Positions 16,280 to 28,869 of a DNA stretch of 64,000 nt are shown in pieces. Below the pieces are notes generated by a model. That model was not told the DNA's origin. It saw nothing but the letters and a program-made list of their open reading frames with translations, and did no database searches. Source of the DNA: Liolophura sinensis (Eukaryota > Mollusca > Polyplacophora > Chitonida > Chitonidae). Both the position numbers and the translations under genes were made by a program. The first letter of the stretch is position 1; the number at the start of each line of letters is the position of its first letter. The stretch covers positions 36,837,501 through 36,901,500 of the forward strand of contig NC_088303.1 of NCBI RefSeq assembly GCF_032854445.1, given 5' to 3'.

Positions 16280-17660
16280 TCTGCTTGTAAACAAGTTTAA
16301 CCTTTTGAATTTGTACGGCACACATGGACTTTTGGCCTAATCACTAATGTCCTTGCGCAGAAATGTAATCAGCATTTTTTAATAAATTGCTGGCGGTGCC
16401 TGTTGGAATTATTATTCCTTAGATAATGAGATTGTATATGCATGAAATATTAATGAAACAAAAGTTTCTAGCTTTTTCTTTTCTCAATTTATTTCCATCA
16501 CCCAAGTACATGCATGTGGCTTTATCTAAAGTATGCACAACATGATCTCAACCACATGATACAATTTTATTCCTGAACACTGATTACATAGTTCCGCTCG
16601 ACAGGACTAGTGGTGAAGCTTTGAATGTAGAAGGCTCATCAAAGATGAAGTTTGTGTAGTTGTGTCAGTTACGTAAAAAGAACGTAGGAAACGGTACATG
16701 GGCTTTGAGGAGTATGCACAGAGGTCCAAAATAGCAAATAAACTGATATAAAGTTTAAAATTCCAGTGCTTGTGTAGGTATACCACCTACGAGTTTAATG
16801 AACACAAACAAGGCCGAAAAGTGTGAAGTGCAGGAAGGAACAAAAACGTACATAGCTTTGAAGCGCTTTGTTGAAGATAAATAAAGCTTCAAGGATGAAA
16901 CCTGTGTAACGTGACAGAAAAGTGCTATTGATGTATCAGTAAGATAACGTCATGGGGATCCGAACATCCTGGTACTCCGCAGGTTATCATGAGATACATT
17001 TTAAATTAGAGATGTACCTACTGCCTCTGGTGAGATTACATCTCTAATCGACTTGGATGCCATACTTTTAACAATCCTAAATTCATTGGGATGCACTTTT
17101 TGCCGGTGAATTTTCACGAATTCAATCAATGCCGAGATGCCTTTGATGTTGCCGCTCTCGATTGAGCCTTAAGTGGTTTTAGAAGAATAAAGCCAGCTGC
17201 TGGATCGGCGTAGATTTCCTCAAGTCGATACGAAAGCCACAGAAAGAAAGGTAAGTTCGATTCACTTTCATTCATAGTCCATATTTACCTTCATTTGGTT
17301 ACAGGATAAATCCAATCAGTAAAGTCTCCGCATTTCCGCTATAATAATGTGAAATTGTTAGTAAACAAGCGAAGCATTCAGCGAGTTATATCCATCAAAG
17401 CCATCTTACCCACTGTGCTCTTTTATACAGCCGCCTCGTGCATGCTATGGCATTCTTTAAGATACCATCATTTTGTTAAAAGGTTTGCTTCGGTGAGAGC
17501 GGCAGACAGTTGTTCGATTAAGCCGCGTGAAAGGCACCGAGTCACGTGATCCCCGTCACGTATAATCAGCCATGCAAAATTCTAAAAACATAAGGCAGAC
17601 CCCTTGGCATTTTTTCATGTAATTTTTTTTATTATATGTGGATTAAATGTTCCTTTTCCT
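16280..17660. other. No gene recognised; isolated donor-like site
   Basis: Unique-looking sequence. A strong donor-like AAAG|GTAAGT occurs at 17251 after a purine-rich stretch, which could end an untranslated exon, but no matching acceptor or coding frame supports it. Confidence 0.4.
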
Positions 17661-17664
17661 GCAT

Positions 17665-17812
17665 TGTCTTCGGGGCGTAAGACCAGCTCTTTCCTCCGTT
17701 CTTTTTGGGCGTATGACCAGCTTTTTCCTTCATTCTCTTCCGGCGTATGACCAGCTTTTTCCTCCGTTCTCTTCCGCTGGATGACCAGCTTTTCCCTCTG
17801 TACTGTGCAGCT
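17665..17812 (+). repeat. 37-38-bp tandem repeat, four copies
   Basis: The blocks GGCGTATGACCAGCTTTTTC followed by CTCCGTTCTCTTCC repeat four times. The Lys/Glu-rich open frames on the minus strand arise from it. Confidence 0.85.
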
Positions 17813-18004
17813 TTCACCCAAGTTTCCGATTCGCTTCATAGGAGCTACAAGCCTACATGTTTGTCTAACTGCTGCGACAATTTTCGGACACGCTTCCATT
17901 GGTATGTTTCTATGGTAAAAAGTGGAGTAGAGACATCATCTATATTATTACCCCTTATTGAAACTTGTTGGCAATAGCCGCCCACTTTGTATCTACTTTT
18001 TGCC

Positions 18005-18185
18005 CGTCCCACTCTTCATGTCCAGGTTTTAACAACTGCAATTTTCGACCACAATTCCATGTTCCTCACAATGGGTCTTTGAACGACTGAAATTTTCGGC
18101 CACACTTTCATATTCTCACAATGGGCCTTTGAACGACTACAATTTTCGGCTGCACTTCCATACCCCTCTCATTATTGGTGAAAGC
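18005..18185 (+). repeat. About 50-bp tandem repeat, three copies
   Basis: The blocks ACAATTTTCGGCCACA...CCAT and CTCACAATGGGTCTTTGAAC repeat three times. A related block (GACAATTTTCGGACACGCTT) lies earlier at about 17877, between this array and the previous one. Confidence 0.8.
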
Positions 18186-18189
18186 CTCT

Positions 18190-19860
18190 TTAGTTTATAG
18201 ATATTCGTATTGAACCGCCGAGGTTAAACTTCACGGATCGATACACGCACCGTTCCCTATGCTCGATTTACACCATTATAGATGCTTTCGACACCCTGCG
18301 CTAGAAGTTTATTTACGTTCAGCATGACTGCTAATAGTGTATACGTGTCCTCTTGTGGATGTTTAATCAAAGTTCACCAATGTTGTTCACCAATCATTTG
18401 GAAATGTTGTTGGATAAAATAAATTGCACAAGTATCAATTATTAACAATAAATAGGCTAGCTGGGGGAAAAAAATTCTGGATACAATTTGCTACCAATAT
18501 CTCATCAGCACTAAGTTTCCCAAGTGACATCAGGGATCTTGACATTATTCATGACTTCTGAAATTGGCTAGTGATGATGGTGGCAAAAATGTAAAGCGGG
18601 CGTATAGGATAGCTGCTTGCGGTGAAACGAGGCATGGACTATAACTCTCCCTTGGTCTCAGGGGGACTTCTCATTGACTTCAAATCGACTTTGATGTTGA
18701 TCACTTACCCGGAATGGGAAGGCACGCTATACCTGGACTTTGTGTGGTTGCGGACAATGACCGCGGCAGGAAACTTCTTCAAACGACATTAAACACAGAT
18801 CAAACTGTCACTGTTACCGACCACTCCAATGTACATTTAAATGTTGATGCCCTCAAAAGCCGAGTTTCAGGTTGGTCGGTGGATGAGTACAAATCTAGGC
18901 TGACATGAATTAAACAGATCGCACATCTCGGTAAAGCACGGGCCTGAAAACAGACTTATCCTCAGGCTACACTGTAATTAAAGATGCGGCTGTTAGAGCA
19001 TGTTAAGTCATTGTAATGCTTTATCAAACTCTTTTAATCCAGGTTTGTTAAATTTATACAATTGTGGATAACAGCATGTGTTCATTACATTAACATTCTA
19101 CCACGTGGTTGCAGCGATCTTATGCGGCGCTTTCATACTTTCATCGTATTCGTTGAATGACAAGGACAAATGTAGAACCAGACACTGTTCAATACTGGGA
19201 TAAATATTGTACAATCACCAATAAAACAGCAAGAAAACGTGATTGCCTTCATATTTTACACAAACCGAAAATACCAGTGATACAGTTTTACTGAAACATT
19301 GCGTTCAGTGATTGGCTATGCTGTTCAATACCCAGATCTGTTTAGATTTGCTTCTTTCAACCACTCTGTCTAAACGCCAACGAAGTTTGTGATTAACTCT
19401 ACATCTAAATACGAGTCCTATCAAGTGATATTGACGTAATCTCATCTCAATCCCATTCTCTACCGTCGTACGCTCTGGTTATGTTTACTATTGCTGCCGC
19501 TGTATTTACATAGTTTTATACGTATTAATAACAGGATCATTTCATTCCAGTGAAAGATGACCGCTTTATCGGCCTCCTGGTCTTATGGCCTAAGTCGGTG
19601 TATACATGTTTCAATTGTACGGCCTCAGGATAGACTTATCATGGCATACTGTTTGCGTTCCGGTGAGCTATCACGACCAAACAACGCAGCGTGCAATCAT
19701 CTGGTGAGAAACTCTTCTGATCCAAAAATAAATCCTTGCCTTGCAGCAGTAAGCGCTGTATATTCATCGTGTTGAATTAGATCGTGACGTTGGATATATG
19801 GATAATTGCAATCAAAGCACAACTGAGATACATGTTTTATTATCGACAACTTCAATACTA
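18190..19860. other. No gene recognised
   Basis: Unique-looking AT-rich sequence. Short open stretches at 18714-18908 and 19557-19775 show no motif or splice context. Confidence 0.5.
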
Positions 19861-19867
19861 GCACGCG

Positions 19868-20003
19868 AGTAGGTCTGCCAGCAGCCTGCTTATGGTCGTG
19901 GGTTTTCCCCGGGCTCTGCCCAGATTCCTTCCACCATAATGCTGGCCGCCGTCGTATAGGTGAAGTATTCTTGAGTACGGCGTAAAACACCGATGAGATA
20001 AAT
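19868..20003 (+). mobile_element. SINE family A tail fragment
   Basis: It starts in the body (GCAGCCTGCTTATGGTCGTG) and has ATAATGCTGGCCGCCGTCGT and GAGTACGGCGTAAAACACCG. The head is missing. Confidence 0.88.
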
Positions 20004-20009
20004 CAGATC

Positions 20010-22080
20010 AATACCAGTACGGTGCTCGATTTCAATACTGGTTTCACTCATTCGCCTAGAACATGCCTTGCGTACTTAACTTAAGTGACACTTGTTGTCC
20101 GGTATAAGTATATCTGTTTCGACGCAAGATCATTGACAATTGTATGAATCCGTCTCAATTTCGTACTTTATGTACTTTCTTAGTTCTTTGGTGGTTTGTG
20201 TTGAACGTTGTTTTAGGAAACCGTCTTTTGATTATTGACCTGGAACATCCATTCTGGTTGACGCCTGGGATGGAAATGTCTGTATGAGTCCTAAATTCAA
20301 CAAAGCTCGCTAAAATACCTGAAGAATACCCTTGCGGCTGAGAGGTGCAGGAAGTGTGAATTTCTTCACTGGTTCGGCTGTTGGTTTTTTGGGACAAAAT
20401 AGTTCGAAATTTGTTTAAATTTACTTTTCTAATAATGTTTTTTTCTTATAATTTAGTATTTTAATAAGCCAAGGCTTTCGATAAAGTCAAGAAATCTGTA
20501 TCGTATGCTGGCAAGTGCTTCTTGGTCACTACGGCTTGGGCACATCAAATATTAACAAATACATAAATATATGTATAAAAACTTATTTGTTTGATTGTTG
20601 GTTAAATCCATACGCGAGATTTGTTTTTTTACTTATACGATGACGGTCAGTTTTATATGTGGAAGAAATTGGCAGAGAAAACCGCCGTAGAAAACGGCCG
20701 ACCTGTGGTAAGCTATTGACGAATTTTCCCAGGTGTTATGTACAGATTTGTAGCGTTTGTGTTCTCATAGGAAGCTTAAGTTCATTATAAGTTTCTGTTC
20801 ACAGACTTAATTGTTTCCTCGCGAATAGTATCCTTCATATGAACAACAGAACAATGCATAGGTAAACCTGTTTTAGACTAAGTAAGAAATGTTCTCAAGT
20901 AAGAAATAAAGCATCACCCATTTTCACGGAGACCCAAGTTTTGGAGATCTGGAGATCAAGTGGTCCTAAATCATATTTAACACCCCGCATTTGGGTATGC
21001 TCTACTGAAAGGGCAATATCAGTGGTCGTAGACAGCATATCACATGGTTTTGTATTTACAAGTAGAATTATGATATAAAACAACATTTTCATACAGTACT
21101 CTGTATTTCCCTCGTTATCAGCAAATTCGGCATGGAAGTAGAGATTGCCACTGCAAGACTCGATGTAGCAGATGTAAATCAGTGCTATCATATTTTAAAG
21201 CAACTATGAAACAGTCACTATCAAAGACATTGTTGTCCTCTTACCGAACTTTCCGGTGTCGTAATTTTTTAAAGTCTATTTCAACACAACTGCGTTTGGG
21301 CCCCATCATGCATCAGCCGTTTCTCAAACGTTTCCTGCGCAATAGAGAGAAAGAAAAATACATGGCTGTGCAGATATGTCACATAATGTGTTAAGAGATC
21401 GAAGAAAAGTGTAAAGTGCCATGGAGACAAGCTGTATGGAAGTTGCATACTAGAAGGTTTCTAGGTAATGGACTTCCGATAACACTAAATGTAAAAAGCC
21501 ATCAAATTTGAGCGTATTCCCTTTGGCACTGTTTTCATGCAATAACAACGCAACATATTAATTATATGTAGACCAGTGACGTCTAATAAATTGCAGTTCG
21601 TAATTGTTTTACCTAATTTTGCTTAGGTCTTTTTTGCTGCGGGTGTTTAGGTTATTTCTTCCCAGATTTTACATGAACAGTTAAAATAAAACCCAATAAG
21701 TGAGGTAAAATGACAAGAGGCCCTATTTTACCGATTACATGTAACCACTTGCCAACAACCACACTGACGTGGTGATTTCATTCTCTATGCTGTAGTCGTT
21801 CTAGTGTTACCTGACTTTTCGTCAAATTGATCAGTGAGGTGGATTTTTTAATCAGTTCATAACTGCAACGAAAAGATTGTTGAGTATAGAACAATATATT
21901 CAAATAATACGAATACATTCACGGTGTTTACCGATACAATACGAGCACAATTCAAGAATACATATATCAATTTAACAATTTATTTTATTTATTTACATTG
22001 ATTGTTACTTTTCTCCTTACTGTATCAATTAAACAATACTTTGGTTAGAAACATATATTTACATGAAATATTTGTAGAAT
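20010..22080. other. No gene recognised
   Basis: AT-rich sequence without a repeat family or coding signs that I can support. Confidence 0.5.
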
Positions 22081-22083
22081 ATG

Positions 22084-22447
22084 CTCAATGAGGTGCATCC
22101 GAAAATTGTATTCACCACGGATATGGCAGCATCATCAACACACCATTTCTAGATATCCGAATCAAAAAATCGGGAAAAACTGCAATTACAGACATTTCTA
22201 CGAAACCTACAGACACTCAAATTTATCAACACTTCATCTCCAACCATGGAGAAAATCTCACACACACGGGAAAATATTCCATACACTAACGAGACGAATC
22301 TGTACCATTGTAGAAGACCAAATTGTTTGTGATGAGCAGCTTTGTGAGCTGAATAAGGTACCACATGAAAACCAAGCTTCGATGGATGTGAAAGAAATTT
22401 TAGTTATTGAAAAATACAAGCCTGTATTAAATGGAAGTTACCGTCAT
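22084..22447 (+). pseudogene. Penelope-like retroelement reverse transcriptase fragment, frameshifted
   Basis: Three frames in turn give blocks typical of the end of the Penelope-like RT and its linker: LNEVHPKIVFTTDMA (from 22084), NTPFLDIRIKKSGKTAITDI then STKPTDTQIYQHFISNH (from about 22137), and TRRICTIVEDQ...ELNKV (from about 22286). The known family pattern is I-x-F-T, F-L-D-x-x-I, K-P-T-D-x-x-x-Y, and then R-R-I-C after a short gap. At least two frameshifts and a stop break it, and neither the RT core nor a GIY-YIG nuclease domain is seen. It is a dead, 5'-truncated copy. Confidence 0.8.
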
Positions 22448-22454
22448 TAATTCT

Positions 22455-25400
22455 ACTAAATTACTAAACTGTATTAGGTACTAAACTTATTGGGGCCTTT
22501 TTATCAGGCCTGACAGCTGCTATTTCGTGTTGTTTAACTAGAATTATCCTATTTGATCTCTTAGTTGTGTCAGTAACACCGCTTCTCATAACGATATCAG
22601 GCAATGGGCTGGTTAAAATGACTGTTGAATATTACAGATTGTTCATGCCTACTTTTCAACACCTTGCCTCTTGGAAACGTCAAGCCAAGGCATTTTTGGA
22701 TGGTTGTCGATATCATCCGACCTCTGTCTGACCTTTGTTCAATAAGACTGAAAAACATGGCGGCCTGCTTGGTTGATGTCTTTCTCGTTGGCCCTGGTCG
22801 CTTTCTTTGCCCATGCGGATTTGCCAGGGCTGGAGAAAGTATTTGGTCAAAGAGGGAAAAGCTGTCTAGCCAAAGGCAAATCGATAAAATAATCTAGGCC
22901 TACGTCAGACTTCCAAGTGAAAGGTATAAATATCACTTATTCTCGCATCTAGAGTATTGAAAGCCTTATGTTCTTTATACCGTTCCGTGTTTGTTCACAC
23001 CAAATCAGAGAGCTTGCATAATATCCTTTTCATACGATTGTGTGGTGACAAAAAGGGAGGTATTTGACCAGTGCAGACTTGTTCTTCAATTGAACAAACT
23101 CCCAAGGCAGTTAGATTTTGAAGCCAACTAGCGGTAGAGTTTCGCTATTTCATCCTGAAATCAAAGGGAATTTTTGAAATGTTATCACGCTGACGTATAA
23201 TGCGAGTTCCAGAAACTACCCGTATCATGCTGCCATCGTCACGATCATGGCGTCGTCCGGATAAGACGATACAGGCGTTCATTGGTTCAATTCTTGTCGT
23301 ACCACCAAGGATCAATATGCTGTGTTCCCAGTATCTGTGAAACCCCGCGTAACGCCAGAAGGGTCAAAGCTCTATAATAAGAGTAACGCTCATCAAGTGT
23401 TTCTTTGAAGACAACTGCAGATAACTACATGTATTCCGGGAAAATAAAGTCTTACACCGATATACCGATTATTTGCCCTTAAGGTCAATTTGATTCTTTT
23501 TTTTTACTCTAATTCTAGAAATGCATGAATGTACATAATGGATGACAAAGGTGAGAATGTATTCGGCATTTTATTCGACTCACAGCAGAGGGCATTTTTG
23601 TTTCTTAAAAGCAAAGAGAACTCAAATACAAAGTATATTTCAAATAAAAGATCAAGCAATGTCCAGGAAAACAGTTTTCTTATTAGGCTTCCTGTTCTTG
23701 CTCAGATTTTTTTTCTTCTTCTGTGACAACTTTTTTTTTTTCGTTTTGGTAGAAAATTGCGTGTCACAGCTGTTCATTTTCGACACGTGTTCATTACCAA
23801 ATCGCTGGGGCTACCTGTTGGAGTATAAAACTTTACCCACCTGTTATCCACTTTCGGACACATTGGAGGAAGTCTAAAAAAATTGTTCTCCAGAACCGCT
23901 GACCCGATTGCACTGAAAATCAATATGCATGTACAAGACTACTGGGGGTATTAGGATGAAAATGTTATGCAAATCGATCAGGAAATATGGAAGCTCTCTA
24001 TTGGTCGTTTTAGTCACCTGAAGACCTGTGGACGAATTTTGAAAAAACAAGATAGCAATTAGTTTGGCCTGCTGATTACAACCGTTGTTTTATTTTTTTC
24101 GTACGATGTATACTTTTTCTTTATACCTAGTTATAGTTCAGTTTCGTGTTCAAATGTCACGTGACCGGACACAAGCTCAAAATTGATCAGTAGGTAGGTC
24201 AACCACAGATCTTCATTTATAAATGTAGGACCGCAGAGCTACGACTGGTAGTTTTGACATTGAAATATGTTTAAAAACGTATTGTTTTTCTTCAAAGTCA
24301 GCTAACCCCAAGGACGCACTCACTCATAGTGGGCTCGTAAGCTTGCAATATCTCCACAACCGGTAAAGGTAGAAAAAAATAAAAACTTGGTATTTTAAAT
24401 AGCCAAAATATGAAGTAGCGTTTGACGTTTTGTGCTGTTTGTCCAGTCACGTGATTTAGAAGCCATTTTGAATTTTATTGATAAGTTTAAACCATCTTTT
24501 TCCGTAAATCGGCTAATGATCTTTGGATGAAATTTCACTTCCAAGTTTCAGGTGGATCGCCGTACCTATATTGTACAAACACTTTTTACTTGGTATGCAA
24601 GTTATGCTGTACCTGAAAAATGAAATTAGCCTAAAAGTAGGTCAAGTCTAAAAACTGCTCAAAATGATTAAATAAACACGCTGTCTAGTACAGCGATGCC
24701 GGTATTGTCGCCTATGTGGTGTCAGTTCGGGTTACCTTAGTGGTGTCCATGTATAGATACATAACCAACTTAATCAGAAAGCCTACATTCTTTGTAGACA
24801 TTAGTGCATTGTACGTACACTGTATATCATATGTATGTAGATGTGACAAACCGAGGAAATCGACCTTTGGGCAATATTTGGAGGCGCGAATGTCCCCTCT
24901 TTTTTTAACACAGCTCAACGATTTTCAACATACATAGAGTAAATGTATAGCGCTTTGCATTCAGTGATTTTCAGGGTGATTTTCAGCTTTACAGCTGTAA
25001 CAGTTTTCTGTATGTGACCGCTAAATATGGTGGAAATTGCGCTGTTTTGTAACTGGACGCAATTTGCGGCAAAACTATACGTCGCACGAAAGAAATAAGA
25101 CGAGAGTCATGATCAGGTTTTAATTAATTTAAATCGTTGTCCGGTGAGATGCCATCTTCTCATTTCCATAAACCTTCGGCATCCCTAATGAATTTTGCAC
25201 TGACTCTGATATTTGTTATTTAGAAACTGCCGACTGAAAGTTAAAATGAACGATAAAAAATGTATTTGGAGAGATGAATGCGGTTTGGGATGAGACCGTA
25301 TGATGCTGTCTGACATAATTTGTGATACCGTCGTTGTAAATCAACTAATTTTACGTCTGTGGTTGTCTGTGAATAATACAGACCTGCCCCACAACACTTT

Positions 25401-27620
25401 ATGAAATGGCCCTTCGGCTACACGTTACAAAATCTTTGTAAACGATCTCAAAGTGATATCCTGTGCAGTGGTTCTGTGTTATCATGTGGGGTGAACGGGT
25501 AAAGGCAACGTCACAACTTAGACCGCGCAATCTGATAGGAACGTGTTTGATTGGATAAAATTCTAAAGAAGTCTACGCACACCAGCCATTTGTGCATTAT
25601 TTTCATTTTGTTCTAGATTTCATTCGGTGAAATCTCATTAAAATACTGAAGTATGATGCCTTTTAGAAAGCTTGAATATCCTGCTTTCGAATGAAATGTG
25701 TATCAGCCAGGTGCTTTTTGTCCTTTAAGATAACAATAAAAATTTTCTTACAGATTTTGGGGCATTGTCATATATATGTCAAATGCCAAATCCCAGAGCT
25801 ACTCACTGTACTTGTCAAGTTGTTCTCTTTACTGATCACATCCTATGATGAATGACATGACAACACGACGATTCCAGGCTCTGCTTTCAACAGATTACAC
25901 CTCTACGTTATGTTGACAAAAGTAAGTTTTTTAAGCCTTGTAGATTATCTTCCTCGGACGAATAACCTCTGTTTGGAGGCAATATATGATATATAGGTGA
26001 TATATTATACTGGGCAAGAAAAAAGGCAAATGCTTACTAAAGCTTTCAGATGTAATGATTAAATGCTTTGGCTATATTAAAGATGGAAACAATGATGTTT
26101 TCATGTTCCGACCTATATTCATGGTTTTTCAAGGAAAAACACATGTCCAACTCCAATCTTTTTATACAGACATCTTTAATATAAAGGGACAACTCATGGT
26201 TACCTTATGAAAGAGAAATTAATCCACCAAAACCATTGCTAAGACTGACGATTATCGATATAATATGGGTCACGTGACTAAAGTCCAAGTTCACTGATTA
26301 GAAAGAAACATTGCCTTTTTACCTTCCATTTGCCACGAAGGCATCGGAGATTAAATCAGTTGTTTTAGGTTGCTAGTATTGAAGCAACACCTCTTGTACT
26401 CTAGCGATTTAAAAGTCAAACATCTTATCTACCCGACCACGACCTGTCCCCGTGACAGCTGATAAAAAAGATTTCAACAACGACATGCAGGAATCTAACA
26501 GCATAGCGCTAAGAGTGTCCCACAACGGCAGGAGGCTAATTAAGGAGGCAGAGGATAAAAGGTTTGGAGAACGACAGAAACATAATAATAGTGTGGATAG
26601 AAGTGTTGTACTTTTATATGGAAGCATAAACATAAAGCACGTAAACCGGAAGAAAAATGTTTTTGAATTTTTTTCTTACCCAGAAATACTCACGGTATAC
26701 ATAGCAGACAAATTATTCATTAAACTTCCGAATGATGGATGGTGTATTATTGTGGTTGGCAAGGGAAAGTAATTCCGCGGTTTGACCATAACAATTATTA
26801 CTGCAAAAGAAAAAAGTATTTGACAAATGTATATTGGACATTTATCTGAGACATCATAAGAATTTTGAAGAAAATTTGTGTATGCATAAGGTTCATAACA
26901 GCTAGGCAGCAGAACATTAGATTGCAAAGCTCTGATTACTGCATCGGTGTCTTATGCTTTAGCTACGGTATCTCATTACAGCAGTTTTGGTGACGCTAGA
27001 GGTCAACACGCCCAAGGATACAGAGTAATTTACAGTGACATTGTTAGTCATCTCACCAAGATCGCTTGGATTTGCAATTCAATCACATACAGCCGATTTC
27101 ACAGTCTTGTAAGGGACCACTTTCTTGAAGGTAAACTTTGATGGGCTATCCACGTAGTGGTCTGAAAAGCTGCTGAGTTTTAATTTAGAAAATTAATCTG
27201 ACGGGAGCTAGTTCACACGCTGGCTTTTGCAATACAACAGTCGTTCTCATCATAGACAACGCTGTGAGGAGCAGCTGTGATAGGATGGGATGTTGATGGA
27301 ATTGCGCTGTCAGGAATCTATAAGGAGCTATATTTTCTAGTTTCCATTAAATGTACTCTAGCTAAATCCGTAAGAAACTGCCGAACTTCAGGTCTTTCAT
27401 TCCTGGGAGCAAATTGGCATAAGGCAGTTGTCGCCATTTATTGCTAGGACGCACTTGATCTTTTATGAGGCTTTTACCTTGTACTCACCATACTGGTCAG
27501 TCGAATCCAACTCTTAATCATCCTTGATCATGAGTTTTTCTGAGTCATATATACTCGGTAGATGTACTCAGCAGGAGGCCAGGGTTTATTCCTTTTTTAA
27601 ATTTTTTTTAAATTTATTTT
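22455..27620. other. No gene recognised
   Basis: Unique-looking AT-rich sequence. The longest open stretches (23542-23877 and 26452-26772) have no domain that I recognise and no splice borders that fit a gene. Confidence 0.5.
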
Positions 27621-27627
27621 TTTTAAA

Positions 27628-27725
27628 CTGAAACCGCCTCCGTGGTCTAATGGGTAAAGCCTCCGCCTCGAAGTTTGGAGACGTGGGTGGAGTCATACCA
27701 AAGACTGAAAAAAATATTGTTACGC
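27628..27725 (+). mobile_element. tRNA-like SINE head fragment
   Basis: CCGCCTCCGTGGTCTAATGG, followed by GTAAAGCCTCCGCCTCGAAG, fits the 5' half of a tRNA with box A (TGGTCTAATGG). The 3' half does not form a proper box B, so this is not a working tRNA gene. It resembles the head used by the SINE at 3484. Confidence 0.65.
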
Positions 27726-28127
27726 GCTCAGCACTGACACGTGTAGTTTAGAACAAGGAAACAAGGCTTGTTGACCCAATGCCAGTATAATATGACTGGG
27801 TGGGGTGTCATGCCTGTTGCTTTCGACATGATACTACCGTGACGACGACCCCGTGCTAACATTCTCGGCCATGAACGCCCATTGTGTTTTGATAAAACAA
27901 AAAGTAAATTTTCACACACGTATTCTTTAGCAATTGAACTTCATATTCAAGTAAATTTTCCTTCTTTTTCTGTATGAAAAAAAATTACACCTCACTTCTG
28001 CACCGAAGTGGGACGATTTGTTGAAAATCACTTGTCTCCCACCAATATAATATGCATACCTGAAGGTCACACCTTGGAAGATTTGTCAAAGGCATGCATG
28101 CATTCACGATATAACGTAAATACGTAA

Positions 28128-28255
28128 CCTTAGTCGATGGTTAACCCTGGGCACTCCCGTTTTCTCTGCCCATAAAGCTGATCACCATGGTATAATTAAA
28201 AAAATCTGGAATTTGGCGTTAAATAGCAGTCAACTAAATAAACGAATAAATTAAC
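28128..28255 (+). mobile_element. SINE family C copy
   Basis: It has GGTTAACCCTGGGCACTCCC, TGCCCATAAAGCTGATCACC and TTTGGCGTTAAATAGCAGTC, followed by an AAATAAACGAATAAATT end. Confidence 0.75.
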
Positions 28256-28684
28256 ACAAGGATTTAAAGCCATATCTGACAGAAGCCTTTTGTTTAAAAC
28301 GTTCAGCCATGATTCTTTCGAAGCCATCCATTTCACAAAAGCGTGCTGTTTTCAAGAACAGCTGAAATAAAGCCTTGGCGCGATTCCAGCTGGCCGTATT
28401 TCCAGTGTTATGACTAATGAGATACCACTCATAACGCCTGTACACGCTGTTATGGTTTAAAGTTATTTGCTTATTCCTTGCTGGCCGCAACATCAGACTG
28501 CTGCAGAGTGGACTTAACATTTGCTCTAGAAATCACTGCGCGGCCATAGTATCCACAATCTGCTGTGTTTTGGCTTGATAAGAATTAGTTTCATGACTAG
28601 TTGATTGTTTCAGCATGGTTAGTCAGTAGGGACTTTTGGAAAGTCTTCCAAGTACATGAATAAACACACGTATCAGTTTAAACA

Positions 28685-28862
28685 GCTGGTTTCCTCTCTT
28701 GACGTACGTGGGAAGGTCTTCCAGCAACCTGCGGATGTTCGTGAGTTCCCCCGGGGTGTGTCAGGTTCCCTCCCACTATAATGCTGGCTGCCGTCGTATA
28801 AGTGAAATATTCGTGAGTACGGCGTAATAAACCATGCAATCACATAAATAATAAAATAAAAT
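28685..28862 (+). mobile_element. SINE family A, head truncated
   Basis: It contains TACGTGGGAAGGTCTTCCAG, AACCTGCGGATG, ATAATGCTGGCTGCCGTCGT and GAGTACGGCGTAATAAACCA with an A/T-rich tail. Confidence 0.88.
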
Positions 28863-28869
28863 TCAGGCT

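Noticed and set aside
17615-17899. Lys/Glu-rich minus-strand frame
   Set aside because: It is the antisense of a 37-38-bp tandem repeat.
26452-26772. 106-codon plus-strand frame with a charged N-terminal part
   Set aside because: No known motif, no fitting splice sites, and an equally open minus-strand frame overlaps it.
27628-27725. Possible tRNA gene
   Set aside because: Only the 5' half resembles a tRNA. There is no proper T-arm or box B, and the same head occurs in a SINE.
28251-28520. 89-codon minus-strand frame next to a SINE
   Set aside because: It looks protein-like in places, but I recognise no domain and see no splice borders that fit.
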